A DNA stretch of 19,400 nt from UBA12465 sp964408785 (GTDB taxonomy: Bacteria > Patescibacteriota > Patescibacteriia > Patescibacteriales > UBA12465): the NCBI GenBank assembly GCA_964408785.1, contig CAYPAS010000006.1, positions 1 through 19,400 on the forward strand, written 5' to 3'. How positions within the stretch are numbered: position 1 is the stretch's first letter; every line of letters begins with the position of its first letter. The translations under genes and the position numbers were made by a program. Under the pieces are notes generated by a model. The model did not search any database, was not told where the DNA came from, and saw only the letters and a list, made by a program, of their open reading frames with translations. Positions 1 to 7,934 of the stretch are shown here, one piece after another.

Positions 1-1296
1 TGTTTAGCTTCGGCGACTGGAGAAAATTATTCTCGTTTTATAGAAAAACGGGCTTTAGGAAGCGCGTTTACTACTATTGGTATTGAAGAGCCGGAAAAAA
101 ACGCCGCTATCCAGATGCTTGAAAGTAAGGTAGCCTCCTTAGAAGGCCGTTACGGTATTTATGTTACCTATAATGCTATAGAACAGGCAGTTGTCATGTC
201 GGATAAATATCTGCACGAAAATTCTTTGCCGGCTAAAGCTATAGATTTGTTAGATAAAGCGGCGGCTTTAAGTGCTAAAGAATTCCAGAATGATCCTCAG
301 AAAATGATTTGCGGTCGGGAACAGGTGGCGATGGCTATAAGTGAGTCTACGGGTATTCCGGTTAACAAGATTTCGGTTTCGGAAAAGCAGAAGCTTTTGA
401 GTTTGGAAACAGAGATTCATAAACGCTTGATTGGCCAAGAAGAGGCGGTGGCCGCCGTTTCCGCTAGCTTGAGGCGCGCCCGAGCTGAAATGAAAGACGG
501 CAAGAAGCCGATTGCCAGTTTCCTTTTCCTCGGACCGACTGGTGTTGGTAAAACGGAACTAGCTAAATCCGTCGCCGATGTTTATTTTGGCGATGAAGAT
601 TGTTTGATCCGTTTGGATATGAGTGAATATCAGAATCAAGAAAGTATTGGCAAGATGATCGGTAGTGAAGGTGAGCCTGGCTATTTGACGGAAGCAGTTA
701 GGAAAAAACCTTTTTCCTTGATACTTCTTGATGAAGTGGAAAAGGCTCATCCGGATGTGCTTAATCTTTTTTTGCAATTGCTTGACGATGGTCGTTTAAC
801 CGACGGGCAGGGCAGGACTATTAGTTTTTCCGAATCGATAATTATCGCTACTTCCAATATTGGCGCTATCTATATCCAGGATCAGATTAAGGCGGGAACA
901 GATATTCAAATTATTAGGCAGGAAATAATTGATAATCAATTGAATAAATACATGCGCCCGGAGCTTATCAACCGTTTCGATGGTATTATCGTCTTCAAAC
1001 CGTTAAGCGAAGAGAATGTCGTTTCTATCGCTACTTTAATGCTTAAGAAGATAAAGAAGAATCTTGCCGAAAAAGGCGTTGGCTTGAAGGCTGACAAGGA
1101 TGGCGTCCGTCTTTTGGCTCATGATGGTTATGACCCGAAGTTTGGCGCTCGTCCTTTACGGCGCTTACTTCAAGATAGGATAGAAAATGATATCGCTAAC
1201 CGCATATTAAGCGAAGAATTGAAAAGGCGTGACACGGTAGTTATTAATAATCGCGGTCAGATAGAAATTGAAAAAGCCGCTAGTTTGTTGGATTAA
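1..1296 (+). CDS. Clp-type AAA+ ATPase, C-terminal part (5' end outside window)
   Basis: The reading frame is open from base 1, so the gene starts upstream; 431 residues are visible. They cover the end of the first AAA+ module and the whole second one. Seen: Walker A GPTGVGKT (from base 532), Walker B LILLDEVEKAH, the arginine-finger region MRPELINRFDG and the sensor-2 motif GARPLRR, followed by a D2-small domain. The family makes hexameric unfoldases that thread proteins into ClpP (ClpA/ClpC) or dissolve aggregates (ClpB). The stretch between the modules (IDLLDKAA to the GQEEAV motif) is short and has no room for the coiled-coil middle domain of ClpB or ClpC. I also see no [IVL]-G-[FL] ClpP-docking tripeptide in the usual loop after TSNIGA. 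ClpA, ClpC or ClpB therefore cannot be assigned. The next gene starts 4 bases after the stop, suggesting co-transcription. Confidence 0.9.
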   Translation, partial: CLASATGENYSRFIEKRALGSAFTTIGIEEPEKNAAIQMLESKVASLEGRYGIYVTYNAIEQAVVMSDKYLHENSLPAKAIDLLDKAAALSAKEFQNDPQKMICGREQVAMAISESTGIPVNKISVSEKQKLLSLETEIHKRLIGQEEAVAAVSASLRRARAEMKDGKKPIASFLFLGPTGVGKTELAKSVADVYFGDEDCLIRLDMSEYQNQESIGKMIGSEGEPGYLTEAVRKKPFSLILLDEVEKAHPDVLNLFLQLLDDGRLTDGQGRTISFSESIIIATSNIGAIYIQDQIKAGTDIQIIRQEIIDNQLNKYMRPELINRFDGIIVFKPLSEENVVSIATLMLKKIKKNLAEKGVGLKADKDGVRLLAHDGYDPKFGARPLRRLLQDRIENDIANRILSEELKRRDTVVINNRGQIEIEKAASLLD

Positions 1297-1300
1297 GTAT

Positions 1301-2908
1301 ATGGACGATTATCTTTTTTATTTATTGATTTTTTTAGGGAGTCTGCTTTTGTCGGCCTTGGCGACCTTGCTCGTCCGTTATTTCGCTAAGCGTTTCAAGA
1401 TAGTCGATGATCCGTCGGGACACGATAATGCTCGTAAAATTCATCGCCAGCCCGTCCCTCTCTTGGGCGGCCTGGCTATTTTTGTCTCTTATTTTTTAGT
1501 TATTTTTATTTTTTCGGAAAGATTTTTTGCTGGGGGTTTGTCTTACCGCCATCTTTTTTTCTTTTTTCTCGGCGCTTTGTTGATTGTCTTGGGTGGCGCT
1601 TTAGATGATCGTTTTAATTTGAGCCCCTCTAAACAGATAATTTTTCCTTTATTGGCTGCCGTTTCTGTTATCGTGGGCGGCGTGGAAATAGTTAAAATCA
1701 GTAATCCTTTAGGCGGTTATATTGATTTAAGTATTTTCCCTTGGATTTCACGCATCCTGATTTTTGCCTGGCTTTTGGGCATGATGTACACGACTAAGCT
1801 TTTGGATGGTGTCGATGGCCTGGTTAGTGGCGTCAGCGGCATAGGCGCTTTGATAATTTTTCTTTTTACTTTAAGTACCCGTTATTATCAGCCAGACATC
1901 GCTTTTGCTTCTTTAGTTCTAGCCGCCGTTTGTGCTGGCTTCCTAATCTTTAATTGGAATCCGGCTAAGATTTTTTTGGGGGAAGGCGGCTCTTTGCTTC
2001 TAGGATATTTACTCGGCGTTTTAGCGATAATTTCTGGCGGCAAGATCGCTATCGCTTTACTGGTAATGGGTATGCCGGTTTTAGATGTTGTTTGGACTAT
2101 AATCCGTCGTTTATTAAAAGGTCGCAATCCTTTTAGATTCTCTGACCGTTTGCATTTGCATCATCGTTTGCTTGATTTAGGTTTAGGACAGAAGCGGACC
2201 GTGCTCATTTTTTATTTCTTTTCCTTTTCTTTCGGTTTGACCGGTCTTTTCTTGCAGAGCCGGGGCAAGCTTTTGGCTCTGTTTTCTTTGGTGGCGTTGA
2301 TGTTGTTTTCTATAATGATTTTTTATTTTTTTGATCGACGTTTGTCGAAGCGGCCAAAGCTTTTGCTTCATGTCTGCTGTGCTCCTTGCGCCACTTATAT
2401 AAGTAGTCACCTTCTTTTGCCGAAGTATAAGCTTAGTTGGTATTTTTGTAATCCTAATATAGAGACTGAGGAAGAATACGAAATCCGTTTGCGCTATGTC
2501 CGTTTGGCCGCCGATAAATACGGCATCCCTTTGATTGTTGAACCTTATCGCCACGAAGAATGGTTAGAGGAAACAGCTTGCTTCTCCGATGATGAAGAGC
2601 GCGGCCGACGTTGCCGGATTTGTTATTACAGCCGTTTAGCGGCGACCATTACCATTGCCGATAACGGAGATTTCGATTATTTCAGCAGCTCCTTATTGCT
2701 TAGTCCTTATAAAGACGCGACGGCAATAAAAAATATCAGTCGTAATTTAGCTTCCGGCTCAAAGGTTAATTTTTTGGAAGCGGAAGAATTCCATGCGCCG
2801 GAAATAAATAAGCAGTCGCAGGAATTAGCTAAAGAGTTGGGTTTTTATCGTCAGAAATATTGCGGTTGCGAATTTTCTGCCGGCCAGCGGCGGAAAAATA
2901 ATATTTAA
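1301..2908 (+). CDS. Fusion: WecA/MraY-like undecaprenyl-phosphate glycosylphosphotransferase + QueH epoxyqueuosine reductase
   Basis: Start taken at 1301, 4 bases after the preceding stop; an upstream ATG at 1268 would overlap that gene and add a non-hydrophobic leader. The protein has 535 residues. Residues 1-350 form a multi-pass (about 10 helix) phospho-sugar transferase, which loads a sugar-1-phosphate onto undecaprenyl phosphate at the membrane. Its motifs are ALDD, TKLLDGVDG, FLGEGGS (FLGDSGS in canonical WecA) and DRLHLHHRLLDLG. Residues 353-535 form a full-length QueH domain, which reduces epoxyqueuosine to queuosine in the tRNA anticodon loop. Its cluster cysteines are visible as HVCCAPC (C359, C360, C363), CRIC (C438, C441) and CGC (C521, C523), plus SSLLLSPYKD. 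The junction after the last helix is a short basic linker (DRRLSKRPK), so QueH should face the cytoplasm. Both halves look catalytically intact. I know of no established function for such a fusion. Confidence 0.88.
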   Translation: MDDYLFYLLIFLGSLLLSALATLLVRYFAKRFKIVDDPSGHDNARKIHRQPVPLLGGLAIFVSYFLVIFIFSERFFAGGLSYRHLFFFFLGALLIVLGGALDDRFNLSPSKQIIFPLLAAVSVIVGGVEIVKISNPLGGYIDLSIFPWISRILIFAWLLGMMYTTKLLDGVDGLVSGVSGIGALIIFLFTLSTRYYQPDIAFASLVLAAVCAGFLIFNWNPAKIFLGEGGSLLLGYLLGVLAIISGGKIAIALLVMGMPVLDVVWTIIRRLLKGRNPFRFSDRLHLHHRLLDLGLGQKRTVLIFYFFSFSFGLTGLFLQSRGKLLALFSLVALMLFSIMIFYFFDRRLSKRPKLLLHVCCAPCATYISSHLLLPKYKLSWYFCNPNIETEEEYEIRLRYVRLAADKYGIPLIVEPYRHEEWLEETACFSDDEERGRRCRICYYSRLAATITIADNGDFDYFSSSLLLSPYKDATAIKNISRNLASGSKVNFLEAEEFHAPEINKQSQELAKELGFYRQKYCGCEFSAGQRRKNNI

Positions 2909-2910
2909 AA

Positions 2911-3600
2911 ATGTTTGTAATAAATAGAAAAAAAATTCTTTCGGTATTTATTTTTATCAGCCTATTCTTACCGCAAGCGCTGCTGGCTTCCGTCGATACG
3001 GATGGCGACGGTTATGAAGACGCTTGGGAAATAAAAAATGGCTATTCTCCTTATAATCCAGAAGAAGTAAAGGCGGAAGATAGTGATACCGACAAAGATG
3101 GTTTAAGTGATTATTGGGAGTATGTTTTTCATACCAATCCCGAGCAGGCTGATAGCGACAACGACGGTTATAGCGATTATGAAGAAATCGATCACGCTTA
3201 TGATCCTAATTCCGGCAATAAAAAACGTTTAGAAAGCTGGATAGAGGTTGATCGTGAGCATCAGGAGCTAACTTATGTGGTTTCCGGCCAAGCCTGGAAA
3301 AAATTTTCCGTCTCAACCGGCAAGCCAAGCATGCCGACGCCAGCGGGGGTTTATAAGATCTTGAATAAATCGCCTAAGGCCTGGTCGAAAGCTTATGGTT
3401 TATATATGCCATACTGGCTCGGTCTAGGAAAGCACGGCGAATTCGGAATCCATGAATTACCAGTTTGGCCTAACGGTTATCGGGAGGGGGAAGATCATTT
3501 AGGGAAGGCAGTTTCTCATGGTTGCATCCGTTTGGGCGTGGGTGCGGCAAAATATATTTATGAACGCAGCGCCGTCGCTTCAGAAGTGAGAATAAAATGA
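2911..3600 (+). CDS. Secreted L,D-transpeptidase (YkuD) with calcium-binding-type repeats
   Basis: 229 residues, starting 2 bases after the previous stop. Residues 1-26 are a signal peptide or N-terminal anchor (basic start, hydrophobic core, ALLAS). Residues 29-100 carry three Asp-rich repeats (DTDGDGYEDAWE at 29, DSDTDKDGLSDYWE at 57, DSDNDGYSDYEE at 81), which resemble thrombospondin type 3 or dockerin/EF-hand-like calcium loops. Residues 110-229 form the YkuD catalytic domain, with the PTPAG motif, His181 and the active-site motif SHGCIRLG (His203, Cys205). YkuD enzymes cross-link peptidoglycan stem peptides (3-3 bonds) or attach proteins to them, outside the membrane. The repeats may tether the enzyme to the surface or make it calcium-dependent (inference). 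Confidence 0.9.
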   Translation: MFVINRKKILSVFIFISLFLPQALLASVDTDGDGYEDAWEIKNGYSPYNPEEVKAEDSDTDKDGLSDYWEYVFHTNPEQADSDNDGYSDYEEIDHAYDPNSGNKKRLESWIEVDREHQELTYVVSGQAWKKFSVSTGKPSMPTPAGVYKILNKSPKAWSKAYGLYMPYWLGLGKHGEFGIHELPVWPNGYREGEDHLGKAVSHGCIRLGVGAAKYIYERSAVASEVRIK

Positions 3601-3609
3601 TTTTTTAAA

Positions 3610-3638
3610 TTGTCTCTGACGTCTTTTTCTGATATAAT
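3610..3638 (+). promoter_or_regulatory. Sigma70-type promoter before the lipoprotein gene
   Basis: The -10 box is TATAAT at 3633-3638 and the -35 box is TTGTCT at 3610-3615, with a 17-base spacer. It lies in the short gap after the L,D-transpeptidase stop. The start of transcription would fall near 3645, giving a very short leader. It could drive the whole run down to the terminator at 11243. Confidence 0.65.
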
Positions 3639-3670
3639 AAAAAGAAGATAAAGTTTTGAATAAGCAAATT

Positions 3671-5995
3671 ATGAATAAGAGAAATTATCGTTTATCTTGG
3701 CTGGTTTTATTATTACCTTTACTGCTTTCGGCTTGCAGTTTTCCTTGGAAAAAATCCGGTCCAGCGGCGGTAGTCACGGGCGATTCTGAGTCCGTGTCTT
3801 TTTCTTATTCCAATCAATTAAAAAAATTTAACGACCAAAATGAATTTGTCGATTTTCTTGGAGTAAACCAGGGTGCCGAAGCAATCCCGGCATCAGCTAG
3901 CCAAGCAAAAATATCTTGGGTGGAAAATTCCGACAGCCATCGCGATGACATCTTAAAAGTTGCCGGTTCCTATGCCTACGCACTGGATAAGAATAACTTA
4001 TTAATTTCTAAAATAAATCCCTTTTCCGAAAGCAGTGTTATAAGCACGCTTACTTTTAAATCGCGCCCCTCTGGTCTTATTTTGTCTGATAATTTTTTGG
4101 CAGTTTATGGCCTGAACGAGGATTTAGCCAAACAAGACGATTCCAATATTTTAAGTCGGCAGAACCCTTTTACTTTTTTAAAGATTTTCGATATCAGCGA
4201 ACCGAACAATCCCAAACAGCTTAGGGATTTGAATATAGAAGGCCAGCCACTATCTTTGCGGGTCTATGGCCAATATCTTTATTTGCAGACTTCTTATGGC
4301 CGTAATATTGAACAATTATCCTCCCCTTGGCCGCAAGCTATTGATTCGGGCCGCCTTTTGGAAAATGATTGTTCTAGTCAGACGGCTTGCGTGTCGCCGG
4401 AAGCCTATTATTTTGATATTGATTACAGTGCTTATTATTTAGAAAATCTTTTGGCGGTAAATATAAAGGATAATTCTGAGGCGCTGGCTGAGAAAATATT
4501 TATCCTCGACGAGGGGCATCGCTTAGATTTTTCCGGGGATTCTTTCTATGTAAGCTACTCACCTATAATAAAGGAGGCCACGGTTTTGGCGGCGGCTCGT
4601 CGGGAAGTTTTGTCGAACGACATGCCGGAAGATTTAGCGGCCAAGCTTGAAGAATTATCCGGAGCCCCGAGCTATTTATTGTCGCCTCGTGAAAAAGTCC
4701 GTAAATCAGAAAGGATTTTTGATGAATATTTTAATTCTTTGGATGATGATAAAAAATTGAATTACCAGACGGCAATAGATGATAGCTACCAGACATTATT
4801 AACTAGCCGGCGTAAAGCGGCTGATAGCACGGATATTTTTAAATTTCAGATAGAGGGGGAGGATATCGTTTACCAAGCCAATGCTAAAATTCGCGGCCGT
4901 TTGCTGGACTATTTATCGTTTAATGAGCTTGATGGCAAATTGCGTTTAGCGACTAGGCGCGATCCGCTTTCTTTGGGCAGTGAAGAAGGTCATTATTTCA
5001 GCAGTCTTTTTGTCTTGGATGATTCTTTGGAAACTATTGGCAGTTTAGAAAATTTAGAAACCAAAGGAGAAGTGGCCGGAGCTCGTTTCGCGCTTTCTCG
5101 CGCTTATTTATTGCCAGTTAACGAATCAGAACCGCTTTATGCTATTGATATAAAAGACGGACGCGAATTAAAAGTCTTAAATCCTGTTAGTTTGTCTGGC
5201 GCCGTTTTCTTAGCGCCGCTTTCCGCTGATGGTGAAAAATTAATCAGCCTTGGATACTATCAGGGTGGGGCGGGGGACGCGTCGAACGGCGGCTTGAAAT
5301 TATCTCTTTTGGATTTTTCTAATACCTCTGAGCCAGCGGAAATCGATAGCTATCTTTTGGGTGATGAAAAAAGTCGTAGTTTAATAACTAGTGACAAAAC
5401 ATCTTTCTTTTTTGATGAAGCAAGTAATAATCTAGCTCTGCCGATTTCTTTATATGAAAAATCCGGTCGTTTGAATTTTGCCGGAATCCTGCTTTTCAGC
5501 ACCGCGGGAAATAAATTGGAATTGCGGGGCAAGATAGATCATTCTAGCGGCGGTTACTTCGATGAGAAAGACCTTTGGTCGGGAATTACTTATTACAATA
5601 ACGACGTTAAGAGGGCTTATTTGAATAATTCTTATCTATTGACTTTTTCTAATAAATTTTTGAAAATCAATTCTCTGGATGATATTAATTCTGTTAAGGA
5701 ATTAAAACTTTCAGACGAAGGAGATGATAAGATATTAGCAACGCCCGCCGCTAGTCAGACAGAAGCTGGTGATAAGACTGAAGACGGTGCTGGCGCTAGC
5801 GCGACAATAAATGATAGTATACCCGCTTCAAACAATCAGGAGGGAATTATCACATCTCCAGAAGCAGGTTTAGAAAATCAAGAATCTTTGCCGGTAGAAA
5901 GTAATGCTGGTGAAAATAACATTGAAGGCGGTACGGCTGAAAATACGCCGGCTGATATTCCCGCCGCTATGCCGGATGAAGCGCCGGCCCCTTAA
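3671..5995 (+). CDS. Secreted lipoprotein with C-terminal beta-propeller-type domain
   Basis: About 774 residues from the ATG at 3671. An in-frame TTG at 3656 is possible and has a weak AAGAAG 8 bases upstream, but the predicted transcript start near 3645 nearly removes that site. The N-terminus is a lipoprotein signal with lipobox LLSAC, so the mature protein should be anchored through Cys22. The body has repeated short blade-like strands of the type SYAYAL, FLKIFDISEPNNP and QYLYLQTS, consistent with the 'secreted protein with beta-propeller domain' family (Pfam Beta_propel type). The last 80 or so residues are a low-complexity Ala/Glu/Pro/Ser/Asn tail, probably disordered. Members are found in bacteria and archaea without a settled biochemical role; surface binding or scaffolding is a guess. 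The family call rests on pattern recognition alone. Confidence 0.75.
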   Translation: MNKRNYRLSWLVLLLPLLLSACSFPWKKSGPAAVVTGDSESVSFSYSNQLKKFNDQNEFVDFLGVNQGAEAIPASASQAKISWVENSDSHRDDILKVAGSYAYALDKNNLLISKINPFSESSVISTLTFKSRPSGLILSDNFLAVYGLNEDLAKQDDSNILSRQNPFTFLKIFDISEPNNPKQLRDLNIEGQPLSLRVYGQYLYLQTSYGRNIEQLSSPWPQAIDSGRLLENDCSSQTACVSPEAYYFDIDYSAYYLENLLAVNIKDNSEALAEKIFILDEGHRLDFSGDSFYVSYSPIIKEATVLAAARREVLSNDMPEDLAAKLEELSGAPSYLLSPREKVRKSERIFDEYFNSLDDDKKLNYQTAIDDSYQTLLTSRRKAADSTDIFKFQIEGEDIVYQANAKIRGRLLDYLSFNELDGKLRLATRRDPLSLGSEEGHYFSSLFVLDDSLETIGSLENLETKGEVAGARFALSRAYLLPVNESEPLYAIDIKDGRELKVLNPVSLSGAVFLAPLSADGEKLISLGYYQGGAGDASNGGLKLSLLDFSNTSEPAEIDSYLLGDEKSRSLITSDKTSFFFDEASNNLALPISLYEKSGRLNFAGILLFSTAGNKLELRGKIDHSSGGYFDEKDLWSGITYYNNDVKRAYLNNSYLLTFSNKFLKINSLDDINSVKELKLSDEGDDKILATPAASQTEAGDKTEDGAGASATINDSIPASNNQEGIITSPEAGLENQESLPVESNAGENNIEGGTAENTPADIPAAMPDEAPAP

Positions 5996-6007
5996 TCCTA
6001 GTTTATT

Positions 6008-6766
6008 ATGAAGTATAAAAGATTGATACCGCTAGCCGTTTCTTTGCTCGTTCTTTTTTTGAACGAAGCTTTTTTCTTTTGGCCGAGCGGTATTTTCGTC
6101 CTGCTTTCTTTGGCTATTATTGTAATGTTTTTGGGAGCTATAGCTATTCTTGGCCAAGAAGGGCGGGAACATTGGCTTTTGGCGATTTCTCCTACGCTTT
6201 TGATTGCCGGCGGTTCCGCCTATTCTTTGGTGATTTATAATTTTTATTTGATTCAGGCGCTTTTTATCTTTTCTTTTATTTATTCTTTTTGGTATTTGCG
6301 TAATCTTTATTATTTTTCCAAACGTTCCCAGGAAAAAGATGTCTGGAGGGAAAGAATCGGCAATCTAATGGCCGCTGGTACTTTTTTAACGGCTTTTACC
6401 GCCGCTAGTTTTGCTTATCGCTTGCCGCTTTTTCTTGGCTGGTCTTTTCTTTATCGCTTACCGGGATTTTTTGTTTTTTCCTTCTTACTTCTTTTCCAAT
6501 GGTCAGCCTTAGAAAAAGATTCGGCCTCTAATCAGGGCGTGACAGCCATAAGCTTGTTATTGTTAATGGAATCAGCTTGGGCTTTTTCCTGGTTGCCTTT
6601 AGAAAGCGATATCTTAGCTTTGATTTTTGCCATTGTTTCTTATCTTCTCTTGACTTTCGTACGCTTAGAAGCCAAGGGACATTTTGATCGGCGTTCTATC
6701 CGACTGCCTTTAGCGTTTAGCATTTTAGCGATAATCCTTTTGATATTAACAGCCCGCTGGCTTTAA
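6008..6766 (+). CDS. Polytopic membrane protein of unknown function
   Basis: 252 residues, starting 12 bases after the lipoprotein stop and ending 12 bases before the PDZ protein, so probably in the same transcript. About eight hydrophobic segments run through the whole protein (roughly 7-25, 29-49, 56-98 as two, 117-165 as two, 176-196, 200-218, 230-250). A basic loop (KRSQEKDVWRER) near residue 110 should be cytoplasmic. I recognise no catalytic motif and no family. Placement between a surface lipoprotein and a membrane-anchored PDZ protein suggests an envelope role, but this is only context. Confidence 0.75.
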   Translation: MKYKRLIPLAVSLLVLFLNEAFFFWPSGIFVLLSLAIIVMFLGAIAILGQEGREHWLLAISPTLLIAGGSAYSLVIYNFYLIQALFIFSFIYSFWYLRNLYYFSKRSQEKDVWRERIGNLMAAGTFLTAFTAASFAYRLPLFLGWSFLYRLPGFFVFSFLLLFQWSALEKDSASNQGVTAISLLLLMESAWAFSWLPLESDILALIFAIVSYLLLTFVRLEAKGHFDRRSIRLPLAFSILAIILLILTARWL

Positions 6767-6778
6767 GAAAAAATACAT

Positions 6779-7930
6779 ATGTCTATTAAAAATGATAATG
6801 ATAAAAAAATCCGTTTGTTGTCGGTATTACTGCTTGTTGGCGGTTTGGCGGCGGGATTTTTGGGCGGTTTAATTGCTCAGCAATTTTCCGGCGGTTATTC
6901 GTCCTCGCTTTCTAGCGATTTAGATTTGAATGGCTTAGACAAAGAACGTCTTTCCCGTTTAGTTATTAGTGAACCAAAGAAAGTGGTCGTTAACCAGGAT
7001 CTTAAGCTTTCGGAAACCATTAATAATATTAAGCCGGTAATTGTCGGTGTTTTTTCCGAAATAGCAACTAGCACGGAAAAAGATTTATCTGGTGATTATT
7101 ATGATTTACGCTCACCTCTCTTCAGTGGTTTAATAACCACTTCCGATGGCTGGGTAATCGCTTCGGTTCCGAAAGAAATCAAGAATGGTTTTAAGACCAA
7201 GGGTTATGTGGCTATTGATAATAATCGTCATCTTTATCACATCGATCAGATTTATTCCCGGAAAGATATACCTGGAGATCTTTTGATTTTTCATTTATCC
7301 GGCGCTAAGGATTTGCCAGTTAAGAAAATTTCTTCCCGTTCGGAAATAAGCTTGGGGGAAAATTTGGTGGCCGTTAAGAGCGCTGATTCGGCTTGGCCAA
7401 CTTCGCTTTCCTCAGTGGCTGATTATAGCGGCGTTTTAGATAGCGATACTTTAAGGGCGGAATTTACTATTTCCGGCCAGGAAAAAGGGGGGGTAGAAAA
7501 TTCTTTCGCCTTTGATTTATCTGGCAGCCTAGTGGCTGTCGTTTCTCGAGATAATCAAGCCATTCCTGCTTTTACTCTCAATAATCTCTGGCGCTCCCTA
7601 GCTGTTAAGGGGGCTAGCTCGACAGCACCTTCCCTGGGAGTTAATTATTTAGATTTATCTCTCTCTATGCTTTCTGGTACAAGTTTAGAGAAGGGGGCTT
7701 TGATTTATCCGGACGCCGACAAGGTCGCCGTCAAAAAAGATAGCCCAGCGCAAACAGCCGGTTTGAAAGAGGGAGATATAATAACCTGGGTTAACAATCA
7801 ACAGTTAGATAGCAGTAACGGCCTAGCGGAGGTGGTTTCTCGTTATCAGGCCGGCGATAAGGTGGTTATTACTTATTTGCGTGATAACCAGGAAAAAGAA
7901 GTTGAAGTTAAATTGGGTGTCTTAAAATAA
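6779..7930 (+). CDS. Membrane-anchored HtrA-like protein with PDZ domain, apparently an inactive protease
   Basis: 383 residues. One N-terminal helix (about 13-33, rich in Gly/Ala) anchors it, with the rest outside. Residues 80-260 can be laid over the trypsin-like fold of DegP/HtrA: GLITTSDGWVIAS matches the segment leading to the catalytic His, PGDLLIF matches the segment holding the catalytic Asp, and the stretch ending FDLSGSLVAVVS matches the segment after GNSGGP. The His position is occupied by Pro or another residue near 131, and GNSGG is replaced by GGVENS, so His and Ser are missing while the Asp (D167) is kept. Residues 285-383 form a clear PDZ domain (GVNYLDLS, SPAQTAGLKEGDIITWVNN, YLRDNQEKEVEVKLG). 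It probably acts as a binding or adaptor protein at the cell surface. It ends 4 bases before pgk. Confidence 0.82.
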   Translation: MSIKNDNDKKIRLLSVLLLVGGLAAGFLGGLIAQQFSGGYSSSLSSDLDLNGLDKERLSRLVISEPKKVVVNQDLKLSETINNIKPVIVGVFSEIATSTEKDLSGDYYDLRSPLFSGLITTSDGWVIASVPKEIKNGFKTKGYVAIDNNRHLYHIDQIYSRKDIPGDLLIFHLSGAKDLPVKKISSRSEISLGENLVAVKSADSAWPTSLSSVADYSGVLDSDTLRAEFTISGQEKGGVENSFAFDLSGSLVAVVSRDNQAIPAFTLNNLWRSLAVKGASSTAPSLGVNYLDLSLSMLSGTSLEKGALIYPDADKVAVKKDSPAQTAGLKEGDIITWVNNQQLDSSNGLAEVVSRYQAGDKVVITYLRDNQEKEVEVKLGVLK

Positions 7931-7934
7931 AATT

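Noticed and set aside
1268..1300. Upstream ATG at 1268 as the start of the fusion gene
   Set aside because: It would overlap the Clp gene by 29 bases and add a leader with no family match; ATG at 1301 starts directly with the first membrane helix.
2315..2360. Independent internal start for QueH instead of a fusion
   Set aside because: The frame is continuous with no stop, and I see no ribosome site or promoter at the junction. An internal start cannot be fully excluded without expression data.
2183..2554. Minus-strand open frame opposite the glycosyltransferase-QueH gene (also 1888-2127)
   Set aside because: It lies wholly inside a well-supported gene, has no recognisable motifs and no promoter or ribosome site.
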